A DNA stretch of 64,000 bases from Paracamarosporium sp. OC-R06-R3. Lineage: Eukaryota > Ascomycota > Dothideomycetes > Pleosporales > Didymosphaeriaceae. The translations under genes and the position numbers were made by a program. The stretch covers positions 126,547-190,546 of the forward strand of contig JACVRA010000121.1 of NCBI GenBank assembly GCA_019828545.1, in the 5' to 3' direction. Positions 13,304-23,819 of the stretch are shown piece after piece (position 1 is the first letter of the stretch; the number at the start of each line of letters is the position of its first letter). The notes below the pieces were generated by a model. The model was not told where the DNA came from. It did not search any database and saw nothing but the letters and a program-made list of their open reading frames with translations.

Positions 13304-13921
13304 TGGGTTGATGGCTAAGCAGCGGTATCATGGAAGCCGCCATGCATTACGAATGGGTAAAATGGGTTACATATCTTGAGCTGTGGCTCAGACTGCAAGC
13401 ATACCTGCAAAGGTAGCAATGGCCTTGAGACAAATTGTAATAATACAATGAAATGAAATGATTGACGTCATCTTGTTTGCTTCTTTGATGCTTGTAGTTG
13501 CTGTGATGATATTTCTTATTGAATTGGGATCGATGCTCTACGGATAAAAACGCCCGCCAGAGTCCGTTTCAGATCGTCATTTAAACTTGTGCGTATGTGT
13601 AGCGATGGTATTGATCGATAGTGCTTGTTCGTTATGTCATGCTTGAGCGCTCAGTTTCGCGCAGGGTACAATCCCATTAACTGTCTAGACAAGATACCAT
13701 TCCAGACCTAAAAGGCAATACCTGAAATTCCCTCCATATCAAAGGTGCACAACTATCATGCTGTTGGTTTATTTTGATTGTTTGAAAGTGCTGTTGACTA
13801 CAGTCAAGGTCCGTCACTACCGCTGAGACCAAGTTTTCCGCCCCTGGTACCTCGCCCCACTCAAGCTACCAGGGTTCCACATCCGCCATCTGAGAATTGC
13901 CGCGCAAGCATCGACTCATGA
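13304..13921. other. Intergenic, AT-rich
   Basis: 618 bp between the small gene and the minisatellite. Nothing recognisable on either strand. Confidence 0.5.
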
Positions 13922-14177
13922 GTGCATCATGGCTGAACTTAGTACATCATGGCTAGACTCAGTGCATTATGGTTGACTCGGTGTATCGTGGCTAGACTCA
14001 GTACATTATGATTAGCTCAGTGTATCGTGGTTATACTCAGTGCATTACGGTTGACTCAATGTATCGTGGTTGGACTCAGTGTATTATGGGTTGACTCGGT
14101 GCATTATGATTGGGCTCGGTGCGTTATGGCTAGACTTGGTGCATTTTGGCTAGACTCAGTGCATTATAGTTGACTCA
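13922..14177 (+). repeat. 13-unit minisatellite, 19-20 bp unit
   Basis: Thirteen tandem units of 19 or 20 bp with consensus close to GTGCATTATGGCTAGACTCA. Units 3-8 alternate in length (19, 20, 19, 20, 19, 20) and in a core trinucleotide (TTA or near versus TCG), which implies a higher-order unit of about 39 bp made of an A-B pair. Most differences between units are transitions. Several units contain TGACTCA or TGACTCG. The array ends 70 bp before the tRNA-Ala gene. Confidence 0.92.
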
Positions 14178-14247
14178 GGTCATCTTTGTGCAATAACTAC
14201 ACATATATATATTCCAAAATTTGCAATTTGTCCATCATTCAAGCAAC

Positions 14248-14380
14248 GGGCTTGTGGTTTAGGGGTATAATGTAAGAATGTCCAGCTGTGTTCCTCTCGA
14301 ATGTTACTAATTATCATAGGTTCGCTTCGCATCTCAAATGTGTCTGCGAAAGGTCCTGGGTTCGATTCCCAGCAAGTCCA
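14248..14380 (+). tRNA. tRNA-Ala(CGC) with anticodon-loop intron and a second, atypical insertion
   Basis: The acceptor stem GGGCTTG (14248-14254) pairs with CAAGTCC (14373-14379), and the discriminator is A. It includes the G3-U70 wobble that identifies alanine tRNA. The T-arm is CTGGG/TTCGATT/CCCAG (14356-14372) with a consensus B box GGTTCGATTCC; an A-box-like TGGTTTAGGGG lies at 14255-14265; a TTTT terminator follows at 14383. The anticodon stem TTCGC/GCGAA (14321-14325, 14346-14350) encloses a loop reading TT-CGC-A, then a 13-nt intron (14332-14344), then T. Between the D arm and the anticodon arm sits an extra 48 bp (14272-14319) starting GTAAGA, with TTACTAAT near the end, finishing ATAG. 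Removing both leaves a 72-nt cloverleaf. Whether the gene is active is unknown; it could be an interrupted pseudogene. Confidence 0.8.
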
Positions 14381-15005
14381 ACTTTTGATCATTTTCTTTT
14401 TTTACCCCTGCGACCTGCTGTGGCGAGTTCCCTGAAACGGGCACATTTATCACGATCAGTGCACTGTAGTAGAACTTCATGCATGTCAAGCTGGTGCTCA
14501 CAGCCACAACCAAAATCATTCATTCATGACTCTCTTTTAAGGTACATTTGTATTGCAAATAGTAAATAAGGTATGTAGAGTCAGAAGATGACGTGCATAT
14601 GAAAGATAACCTCACAGACTCATGTACTAAGGTTCTAACCTTTTGGCTCTTATGGACTGTGTCAAAATTGGCTCTGATTAATACACGCCTACATGAAAAA
14701 TACGTTTTACCAGGCCGTAAACAAACCGCGCAGTTTAGATAGGATCCAGCAAGACCTTGAGTGACAACATATTGCTATCTCACTATCCCGCCGATCAGCG
14801 GTCTCGATGTGGTCATGTCTGTCAGGGAGAATTCATCAAGGACCATGGTGAGTCCGCCATAATGGGGATGCCATATCTATGATTGCATGTTCATGTTCAT
14901 GTACTTAACTACCCACACCTGACCTCCTTCTTGAGGAAATGTCGCGTAAAATCGCTATCATTAAGATGATGGCACTCCAGCCTCCCCCTTTAGACGCCGT
15001 CCATT
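14381..15005. other. Intergenic: tRNA-Ala 3' flank and 3' flank of unknown gene
   Basis: Contains the T-rich Pol III stop just after the tRNA and otherwise nothing recognisable. Short frames here are antisense to or overlap the tRNA. Confidence 0.5.
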
Positions 15006-16063
15006 TCACAACGTCAGAATGGATTTGGGGTTCACTGGAAGCTCACCCCTATCCTGAGCCTGTTTCGCCGCCTTCTGGAATGCCTTCACCTTTCGATCGA
15101 TCTCGCTTTTTCGCATACCTCGCCGCTTCGCCTTGTCCTTAAAACGACGAATAGGGTTCGCAACACGAACGTGATAGGACCGACTGTACTCCTGGGCAGC
15201 AGCACGCTCTTCCGGCGTCCATTCAGCTCTTCTCTCCCTTGCAACCTCGACCTTCCGTGCGTTGACATCCTGCGGGGTGAGGGCTATCGTACCACTCTCC
15301 GCACGTGCGATATTGGTACGTATTGGCGATGCGAAATTGGTACCGAGATACTCAAACCTTTTGTCCCAGAATGGGCTGAGACGTGCGAGCAGTTTCTGAG
15401 CACCTTGGGCCGAGCTCTGGGAGTAAGTGCCGAACCAGATGATGTATATCTGTTCAGCGAGTACACAAATGATGCGCGTGAGGGTGACGTCTTCCGCTTG
15501 ATTCGAAATCCATTCTTTCTTTAACAGACAATAGAACGTGACTGAACGGCTCAGATCCTTGAGAACATTGTAAAATAGACAGTTCTTCTGTTTTCTGTGC
15601 TCGAAGTATCAGAATGAACACTCACTAGAAATTTCTACGACGCAGCGATGCATCGTAAGGACCTCTAGTGAACTCACTCTAGTTCCTTCTCGCGATATTC
15701 AGGATTTAGGTGTTGCGTGGTCCTTGATCCAATGCCCCTGCCGGGGCGCGTGCCAGAACTGGTATAGACGAAGTTTGAGTCTTTGTCGAAAGCGTCCTCG
15801 ACCAGGCCGAAGTATGTCCCCGGTATCTGCATATCGCCTTGGACAAGGTCCATGGTGCGGAGTTGCTCTAAGCTAGGCGGTTCTGCACCGGAGAGGACTT
15901 GTTTGGTGGCATCTGAGGTCGCGTTCGCGATGTGCTGCAGCCAGAATTCCGTATCATACTTTATGAGATCTTCTCTCCATTGTACAGTTGACTGTGGGGA
16001 TGGTAGCGAACGCAGCGCATCGATGAGTATGCGAAGCCGTGACTCGTAAACGGAGGAGCTCAT
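15006..16063 (-). CDS. Unrecognised two-exon protein (324 aa)
   Basis: Exon 1 is 16063-15678, from ATG. The donor GTGAGT at 15677 overlaps the apparent stop, and an intron 15677-15595 ends CACAG. It joins in phase to an open frame, 15594-15006, that has no ATG of its own. Together they give 324 residues. The N-terminal 130 residues are mixed, with a hydrophilic end. The middle is aromatic and hydrophobic (near RIICVLAEQIYIIWFGTY). The last 80 residues are strongly charged and helical (ARERRAEWTPEERAAAQEYS; RRFKDKAKRRGMRKSEIDRK), which suggests nucleic-acid or protein contact. I do not recognise a family. The C-terminal composition argues for real coding on this strand; the central part is less convincing and could hide another intron. 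A plus-strand frame at 15171-15524 is the alternative. Confidence 0.45.
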
Positions 16064-17246
16064 CGTGACAGTAGGAAGGAACGAATCGTATTACCGGGCT
16101 TAGCTACTAAGATGCTAAATGGCGCAGTTTAGACGGTGTCCAAGCTGATATGCAAGGCAGGGAGGTAGAACGTTGTAATCCTAGAGTTTAGACAGTGTGG
16201 GTGTATAAATGAGGAAGAGTGCGTGTTTTACTCGGGTTTTGTTGGGCGAGATGCTCGGTCATCCGTCAGGTACGGAAGGCGTGCCCATGGCTCTTGCCGT
16301 GAAGAGCAATCGCGCCTGTGCAACAACACCAGCTGTTCCGCTTTTTCGTCTTCTTCGCGACACTGAAGACAGTCTTGATGGCTCGTAAAATCCCAGACTA
16401 TTCTGATAGATGTCCGCCCGGAGATTGTGCAACACATCCAATACAAATACGATCAGAGGATCTTCGTATTTCCTCCCATCAATCCTACTACTATTATTCG
16501 TGATGCCGAAAGTGGTATACCGTATAGAACCATCGTGACTTAATGCCTTATGCGGAATTGGTAGATGTTATTAGTTAAATATAAGAAACAGCTGATGAGT
16601 TTACCATAGCACGCAGCAACGCAGTTCAGATTCGAAGACCCAATTCCCTATTCAAGTGGAAGCCAATCGTAAACATTCGTCGTGAGAAGGCTTGTAACAC
16701 AGTATCGCTGAGTGTGCGCAGTAGGGAAAGAGGGTTCCCAGGACTGATAAGATTGAGCAGGGTTAGAAACCAGCAGATGGCCTGGATGGCCAGAAGAATA
16801 CTAATAAAGAGGCGGAGAGACGATTCTTTGAGCATGGCGAATTGCTAATGGAAGTGTTGAGAACAATCTGATGACAGAGCTTCTGGAAAAAAAAAAAGAA
16901 ACTCGGGAAACAGACGCTTTTTACAGTAGGCATGAGCGCTGACGAGTTTCCACATGGCCTCTTCGACATGTCTTTGAAGATGCAAAGTGGCCTTTGGTAT
17001 ACGAGGCTGTACGAGAATTACCGTAAAACAGTCGCCTAAACAATAGCATATATTCTTTATATTACAACATTACTATTGATATCTCCGTACGAAAGCTCTT
17101 GGTCTGCGACTGTGTACGGACCGGATGGAATGAACGGAGCAGTTGAAGGTGTGGAGTAGTGCCAAGGACCGGGGTGCGCAACCGGTGGTGAGGTAGGGCT
17201 GAAAGACACCAACGAATCATCATGCATCGAACCTCAACTATTGACC
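16064..17246. other. Intergenic tract with one possible small gene
   Basis: 1.2 kb between the unknown minus-strand gene and the PLP-homeostasis gene. Apart from the candidate at 16259-16607, frames are short and unsupported. Confidence 0.45.
16259..16607 (-). CDS. Possible small gene (96 aa), weak
   Basis: A minus-strand open frame, 16546-16259, has protein-like composition (LIVFVLDVLHNLRADIYQNS, then a basic SRRRRKSG patch) but no good start. Upstream, ATG at 16607-16605 is followed directly by GTAAAC, with CTAATAAC and CATAAG before the open frame. A three-nucleotide first exon spliced over an intron at 16604-16547 would therefore give 96 residues. No family was recognised. It could equally be part of a decayed gene or chance. 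Confidence 0.2.
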
Positions 17247-18089
17247 ATGGCCGACGAAATGCAAATAAATCCGCAACGAGCAAAACAACTTGCGGAGAAT
17301 CTTGCCAGCATAGCTTCCCGCATCAATTCTGCCAATAAAGGCTCCAAACAAGTCCGTACTTATCCCTCTACCCCGCCCTGGACCGTCTAACACAACCAGA
17401 TCCGCCTCATAGCCGTCTCCAAACTCAAGCCCGCGACAGACATCCTTGCGCTACATCAGCCGCCACAGCCCATACACACGCACTTCGGCGAGAACTATGT
17501 CCAAGAGCTGCTGGAGAAGTCGAAGCTCCTTCCGCGCTCCATACGATGGCACTTTATCGGCGGTCTACAATCCAACAAGTGCAAGCAATTAGCGGAGCAA
17601 ATACCGAATCTATGGTGTGTGAGCAGTGTAGATACCGAGAAAAAATGCAATGAGCTTGAGAAAGGGCGCAAGGCGCTGGTTCAGAGCGATGCTGGGGTTG
17701 AACCGCTGCGCGTCATGGTCCAGGTCAACACCAGCGGCGAGGAGTCAAAGTCTGGTGTTGAGCCTGATGACGCGCTCACATTGGCAAAGCACATTGTTGA
17801 AAAATGCCCTTCTTTGCGCTTCACGGGGTTGATGACGATCGGCGCGATTGCAAGGAGCAAGGCTACTACGCCGGAGACTGAGAACGAAGATTTTGTGAGC
17901 TTAAGGGACATCAGAGATAGGGTTGCTGAGGGGCTAGGCTGGGAGAAAGAGAAGCTAGAACTAAGCATGGGAATGAGTGCAGATTTCGAGGGTGCGATCG
18001 CAATGGGGAGTGATGAAGTGAGGATTGGGAGCGATATCTTCGGTGAGAGACCAGCAAAGAAAGATGCGGTGGTCGTGGAGAAGAACTAG
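17247..18089 (+). CDS. Pyridoxal-phosphate homeostasis protein (YggS/PLPBP family)
   Basis: PLP-binding protein that by family buffers free pyridoxal 5'-phosphate and has no known enzymatic turnover. Exon 1 is 17247-17351, a 48-bp intron occupies 17352-17399 (weak donor GTCCGT), and exon 2 runs 17400-18089 (264 residues, the usual family size). Family landmarks are in order: RLIAVSKLKPATDIL with the Schiff-base lysine in AVSK, HFGENYVQELLEK, IRWHFIGGLQSNK, VNTSGEESKSG, FTGLMTIG, and the C-terminal phosphate-binding run LSMGMSADFEGAIAMGSDEV with RIGSDIFGER. The intron falls directly before the PLP lysine segment, so a reader using the later ATG at 17619 would lose the cofactor site. The gene is alone on its strand, with no partner. 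Confidence 0.93.
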
Positions 18090-18417
18090 GGCTAGATAAT
18101 TGGCGAAGAATGCAGTCATCCATGGCTTGAGACTGAAAAGTGAGCTTCCAGGCTTCACTTTGTTGCCTAGCGCTATGCCTGATTAGGCGCGCCAGCCTCA
18201 CTTGATGCAGCGATGCTCCTCACTTCCTGACTTAAGATTGAATTTAAATAATCCATGCACAACTCAACAACATCTAAGACATACTAAACCATTAGCTATA
18301 GATATTGCAACGCGCCTCAGCGTATCTGTCTTCAACTGTTATCAGACAAAGTCGTGAGCGAATATGCTGTATTGCATACCCAACTCCTACCCCAACATAG
18401 AGATTGACCTTTTTTAG
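18090..18417. other. Intergenic and 5' region of BTB gene
   Basis: 328 bp between the PLP-homeostasis gene and the first certain coding base of the BTB gene. An ATG at 18364 may begin a five-nucleotide exon (see the BTB entry). Confidence 0.5.
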
Positions 18418-19441
18418 AACCAGAAACATCCCGCCACCCCCATACTATTGGGAAAGGGATACTTCAAGAGTCGAAAGGCATGACTGTTGGTCTGCCTTCC
18501 AAAGCATCAGTGCAAGAGAAGATTGCCGGCATCTCAGCCCGGAAGAGCTGAGGCTCGAAGACTACAAACATGGCATATATAGGCCCATGGCAGCCGTAAC
18601 CTCGTTCGGACAATCCATGGCAGGGGAGGATAGGGCAAGGTCTGATGTTTTGAACTTGTGAGTGATTTTCGTGCAAAAAGCTGAATATAACTGGCAATCG
18701 CGAACATGCAGAACTTGTCTTTCATGCTTGGAATCGATGTACTCACGCTGATTATCACTGCTTAGAATCCAAGGACCTGGTATAGAAGTCCATGTCGGCG
18801 AAGATCCTTATACCCAGCAGATTTGGTCGCTTCCTCAAAACCTGCTCTCTTACCACTCCGAATTCTTCAAGACTGCCTGCAAGATACGTCTGCGGGAGAG
18901 AGAAGAGAAGATTGTTCGTCTCCCTAAAGATTCCCCCAATATATTCCGTCTCTTCGTGGAGTGGATGTACTTTGGGAAGTACACACTGCCACTCATCAAT
19001 CGAGAACGAGATGCCATGGACCGTCAAGCGTGGGTATTAGGGGATAAGTTGTTGTGTCGCGAGTTCAAAGAGTACGCTATGGAAAGGTTATACGGAAGTT
19101 ATTGCGGCCACTTGATGAATAAGAGACTCTACCCAGCCGATGTAAAGTATGCTTGTGAGAACAGTCCAACAGGAGCAGGTCTTCAGAGACTCCTCTTTGA
19201 TATTGTGGGCACGTATCTCCCGAGGATGGACACCGCACGTCTAGGGGGCACTGAAGAAGAGTGGGCAGCGGTATTAGACAGATACGAAGAGGACTGTGGG
19301 ATGGCGAGAGCCTATTTGATGAGTTTGAACAAACCGCACGAGGTACAGAACAGTGTGGAGTATTATTTTGACGAGGAGAGGATGAGTGAAGAGCAGATGG
19401 CTTTAACGGAGATGCCTTTTTGGGGTCGCTTGGATGTGTAG
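18418..19441 (+). CDS. BTB/POZ-domain protein, paralogue A (5' end unresolved)
   Basis: Coding sequence is certain from about 18418 to 18657 and from 18766 to 19441, joined by a 108-bp intron in phase 2. The N-terminal part is disordered and Pro/Tyr-rich and ends with LSPEELRLEDYKHG. The BTB fold starts at GPGIEVHVG and continues through LLSYHSEFFKTACK, IFRLFVEWMYFGKY and WVLGDKLLCREFKEYAMERL. A helical C-terminal tail follows (TARLGGTEEEWAAVLDRYEE). Proteins of this form are probable cullin-3 adaptors or scaffolds, but no partner domain is present. No ATG lies in frame upstream. A start at 18364 (ATGCT, donor GTATTG, acceptor TTTTTTAG) would fit the phase and give MLTRNIPPPP. Paralogous to 38571-39882, with its intron at the same place. 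Confidence 0.8.
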
Positions 19442-21004
19442 CAAGTTTTTCTGCCAGCCAAGAATCTCGTGGTTTAATCTTTGCATTCTCGCCCTTCTTC
19501 TGAGCGCTAGTCTGGCTCGCCATGTTCTGTGGCTTTAGACTAACCCAAATACATAACACGAGTTTGAGGAGAGCACAAGTTGATTTTGATACCTAGGCCA
19601 ACGGCACGCCGGGCAAACCACCTATTTCAACCATTATACTTCACTTGTTAGTGTGATTGGGGATATTGGTAGAATTTCAGCGATGATTACGAGGATGACT
19701 TCGCGATAGAAAAAATCTTATGTCATTACTACAACAGCGGTGGATGAACTTTTCAGTACAGTTGAGATTGAACTAAGGGACTGAGCATTCAACTCCTACT
19801 TTCCTTATTAAACAATGGCTCAAACATTCTCAGCAAAGCTATGTATTACACAGCTGTCTTTTGACGATGTGAAAATTATGGAATGGGGGGATGTGTTGGT
19901 GCGTACTCGGGAAACACAGGTTGCGTTGTATTCTTCCGTCACACTGATTATTCTCTTAGGATCGTCTGGACACCAGCGTAAGCTCCCACACTAAGTTCAT
20001 AGATCTAACTGCGTTTAAAGATTTTATAGTGCTTATGTGCGCCGACGATGACTTACCTAGGACAGACTGGAAACGACTGCGAACCGATGCCCAAGAGGTT
20101 TGAAATAGTTGGCCCGCCTCTAGATCGGATCCCCACATCATATTGAGGAGAACGTGACCTTTGAATACTATTTTGGACCAGTCATCTGCTCTTGCGGGGG
20201 AAGGGTCCCGTCGCTTCTGTATATGTTGCGTGTGGGCTGCGATATAAGAGCGTTGTACGCGGGACCCAAGCCAGAAGCGGCAGCACAAAGCTCTCCAGAG
20301 ATGAGGTTGGAGGCCAGATAGAACAGATACGCCACAGGCATAAATTTCATAGTTGAGGAGAGACGTGGATGTAGGAAGGTTGTGTTGTCGGTTTAGGGTG
20401 AAGAAATGCTCGCCATATGATGGAGTATACACATTGACTCTATAGAATGTGTACGTACCAAGGCAAACAGGCAGTTGGTCCTCTTACGGAAGTCACCCTA
20501 TATCACTTACCAGAATACCCATTGCTTAGTCCATGTGTTAGCCGTAAGTAGCCGAATTCTCTATACCACTCCCTTGTACCATCAATTTCTGTCTCTTTAT
20601 ACCTCAAATATCTGACAATCAAAAGCACACTCACTAAAAACGAAGCAACACCAAAACTGTTCACTGCGTTTTGGTAGATGATGTGTCAGCTCGATTCCAG
20701 TAAGGGCTTCGAGAAATAGCGCTTTTAGTGCCGAAGAGATCTTAGCTAAGTTATCTACAAGATCTTATCCTCCTAATATTCTTTGGTTCGAGACTTGGGC
20801 ATTTATCCATATATGTATATACCAGGAATCCTCAAATGGGAAGTACTCGGTGCATTTCTTCAAAGAGTGTTTATAGAGGTCTTATTGGATGATGTTGGCG
20901 GTGCCTATGTTATCTACCGTGAGATCAAGAATGACATGGATGCATACCAGAAGGGCAGCCGCGATCACACCATTTCACGACTAGGTATCTTACAAAGGAC
21001 GCGT
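19442..21004. other. Intergenic, AT-rich, gene-poor
   Basis: 1.56 kb between the BTB gene and the end of the short-chain dehydrogenase gene. A minus-strand frame of about 158 codons near 19956-20432 lacks an ATG start and any motif. A plus-strand ATG at 19815 opens about 60 codons and stops. I do not support either as a gene. Confidence 0.5.
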
Positions 21005-22031
21005 TCAAGCACCCTCTTGATAACCTTTCAGCGCCTCATCGTTCCAGCTTAAAAATTTCCCGTTGAGCTCTTTCCCAGCATCCACAGCCAACTTCGCAAT
21101 AACATGTCCCGGCTGCTCCGGTTTGAGTAATCCTCCGTCCTTCTTAAGTCCAGCGAACTTCGCAGCATCCTTCTCACTCATGGTTGTGTTGTGAAGCTCT
21201 CTAATCTCTCGCTGCATCTCGGTATCGACAACGCCTGGGCGAATTGAAATGGTTGTGACATCGGGCTCCTCAGCCGCGAGTGTGAGCGCAAGGTGGTTGA
21301 ACACAGCTTTACCCGCACCATATGCCCCCCAGCCCTGGTAAGCACTAACAGAAGCACCACTTGAAGTGAGTATGATGCGACCTTGACTTTTGCGAAGTGA
21401 GGGCAGAGCAGCTTGGATCTGGACCATGACGCATCTTCCGTTAGCTATCGCACGTGATGTTTCACTAGGTTCCTGTCTATACTTACTAAAGCAACCGCAC
21501 TGAATACATTGGTATCGAAAGCTTTGCTCCATTCCTCAGCACTCGAGTCGGCCACCTTCTTCACGGGATCTAACGACCCATGGTTGACAATGAGTCCGTC
21601 GAGACGACCCCAGCGGACGTTAGCGGCCTCGATTGCTTTTTTGGAGGTACCAAAGTCTGAGAGGTCTTCAGCGATGACTTCGACTTTATCCGCGCCGTAC
21701 TGGTCGCGGAGCTGGGTGAGGGCAGACGCAGTGCGGGAGACCAGAACAAGCTTGTGGGACTGGGAAAGAAGATAGTGGGCTGCTGCCAGGCCGATTCCTT
21801 GAATTTCATTAGCCTGAGAAATATGAGAAGGAAAGAGGAGAGTAGGAGAGGGAGAGAAAGTTTAATCCGATTAGCTGTGTTTTTGCTTGAGGTATGTGGA
21901 CGTGATAACATGTAAAGAGAACCTGAACGTTGAAACCATGTAGCGGATATATGGGAGTGGAGAAAAGCTATTAGTTTCTTACCCCTCGAAGCGCCTGTCA
22001 AAATGATCACCATCTCGTTAGACTCTGCCAT
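21005..22031 (-). CDS. Short-chain dehydrogenase/reductase (sepiapterin/benzil reductase-like)
   Basis: NAD(P)(H)-dependent oxidoreductase of the classical SDR family. Exons 22031-21983, 21797-21487 and 21418-21005 give 257 residues, the typical SDR length. Intron 1 (185 bp) splits the cofactor glycine motif, which reads TGASRGIG only after splicing. Further landmarks are the adenine-ring Asp in AEDLSDFG, VNHG at the NAG-motif position, the catalytic Ser in ILTSSGASVSAYQGW, the catalytic pair in YGAGK, and RPGVVDTEM after strand 6. The pattern resembles the yeast YIR035C/IRC24 group, but the substrate cannot be read from sequence. No targeting signal is visible. The start is supported by good context and by phase agreement through all three exons. 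Confidence 0.92.
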
Positions 22032-22527
22032 GGTGGTGCTGGCAGTGTGGCGGAGTAGGAGGTTATACGATCCTGTCTGGCGCTGGCATCGTTGCGCACG
22101 CATTAGACTAACCGTAGCGGACCCACTGGCGATCAAACCAGGTACGGATACATATCCGTTTATCAGGTTTCCACGAATAATTGCACGACAACCGAAGATC
22201 TATTGTATTGATACGTTCAAAATAGCACATAGTATATCTGACCATGTTACCTATCGGTTGTCAAGTCCGAATACACCCGGGAGAAGTGATCTTTGACATA
22301 AGCTCGTCCTCCAGGACACCACTACGCGCATGAGGACTGTTGACAGTTTATAGAAGATTGTGTTTCAAGCAAACGAATACCATGCAAGCGCGTTACAGGC
22401 AGTCCGTATCTGAGGAGGCATGCTGCCGTATGGAAATGGTAATGAACAACTCACACCAGACACCGACCGAAATCTATGCACCTGACTCCAGAACTCCGAA
22501 AGCGATGCCTTGCTGCAATAAAACAAC
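22032..22527. other. Intergenic: SDR promoter and DID2 3' flank
   Basis: Nothing recognisable beyond the promoter of the SDR gene and the 3' flank of the ESCRT-III gene. Confidence 0.5.
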
Positions 22528-23297
22528 TTAATTCCTTAGCGCTCGGAGGCGCTCGTTTAGGCCCTGTTCCTCCTGCTCGGTAGGGCCGATCTTCGTCTTT
22601 GCTGGCGTTGCCTCCTCCAGATCTGCAGAAAGCTCTACACCAACCTTATCCGCAGCCTGTGCCATCAAACGATCTACATCGTCCTGGGGTGTTCCTACTG
22701 CGGTCGCTGAAGATGTTGCTTCGCGAGTGAATTCATCCACCACATCGAGGTCGTTGAAGTTCTTCTCGAACCCGTCCATGACAGCGGTGATCTAATGTCG
22801 GATCATCAGCATATCTTAACCACAGAAAGACTGCCAAAGCATGACAGTATATCAAGAGCCTACGTACCCTTTCGAGGTTCATCGACTTCATGGCTACATC
22901 CATGCTCTTCACCACCTTCTGCATGTTGCCTGTGACCTGACGCATCGTGACTGCTGTTTGTACTCGGCCGGCGACTGCGTCAACACGAGAGGACAGTTGT
23001 AGTAGATTCAGCTTCTCGTTCTGCTTGCGGACGGCGTTCTGGGCATAAATCCGTGCGATATCGTGGTGGCCTTGCTTCATAGCCTGACGCAGGCGTTAGC
23101 AGGGTGTGCAGCAGCATATGCCGGCGACAATTCACCTTCTCCACCTTTGCTTTCTCGGCCTGTTCATCTTTTCCAGCCTTGAGTGCCTGTCGGTTCAGCG
23201 ACTTCGCCGTGAACTAGTGTGCGTTAGCAGGCAACGATAGCAAGCAGACTCGGGATCGCACCTTCAGGTTGAAGAGCGCAGCCTCAAGGCCAGACAT
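22528..23297 (-). CDS. DID2: ESCRT-III-associated protein Did2/Vps46 (CHMP1)
   Basis: Endosomal sorting protein that by family joins the ESCRT-III lattice and recruits and regulates the Vps4 ATPase. Four exons, 23297-23262, 23213-23136, 23083-22868 and 22791-22528, all in phase, give 197 residues (yeast Did2 is 204). It starts MSGLEAALFNLKFTAKSLNR, continues with the basic helical hairpin (KAMKQGHHDIARIYAQNAVR, SRVDAVAGRVQTAVTMRQVT) and an acidic second half. It ends with the MIT-interacting motif LNERLRALRN expected to bind Vps4. Small exons and short introns hide the N-terminus from single-frame reading. Lies upstream of the NC2-beta gene on the same strand; no functional link is implied. 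Confidence 0.94.
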
Positions 23298-23819
23298 GGT
23301 GAACTCGGGCTGAATGCGACTAGGATCAGTGTGCAGGAGTCGGCAGGTGCAGGCAACGCGGTCGAGAACGCGAAGGTTGGTGGATGCGGCTGACTGATCC
23401 CCCAGCGTCGAGTGAAATGGTGGGGTTGGCGCCAAACAACGTCATTGGCTGGGGTCTTGGCGAACACGGGCACATTCACGCGGGGGTCACCTCTATTTGC
23501 AGACGACGCGTTCGCATTAGCCTCGTGAGTATGCGCGATAACGGATAATGCAGATGCATAGAGATCTGCATGCACACGTATTGTCTCGTCACCGATCAGG
23601 CTGATGACTTCATGCACCGTCTGCCATACGCCAGTCCGTTGCGGAGAGTGTACTGCATCGCGCCTAGTCGTTGCAACGGTGTTTGGGAGACTTTTCCATT
23701 TGAGACGAAAATCAAATATAGGTATCATGCCATGCTTGTGCAAACGCCTTGCCGTAACCCTCGGTGGTGGTGCCCCCCAACTCCGTAAGCAGTAACCCGT
23801 AAACCCTAACGAAACAGCT
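23298..23819. other. Intergenic: DID2 promoter and NC2-beta 3' flank
   Basis: 522 bp holding the DID2 promoter and the 3' flank of the NC2-beta gene. The frames here are shadows or chance. Confidence 0.5.

Noticed and set aside
13922..14177. CRISPR-like array
   Set aside because: Units are contiguous with no unique spacers and the genome is eukaryotic; it is a minisatellite.
19956..20432. 158-codon minus-strand frame
   Set aside because: No ATG start, no motif, isolated in AT-rich intergenic DNA.
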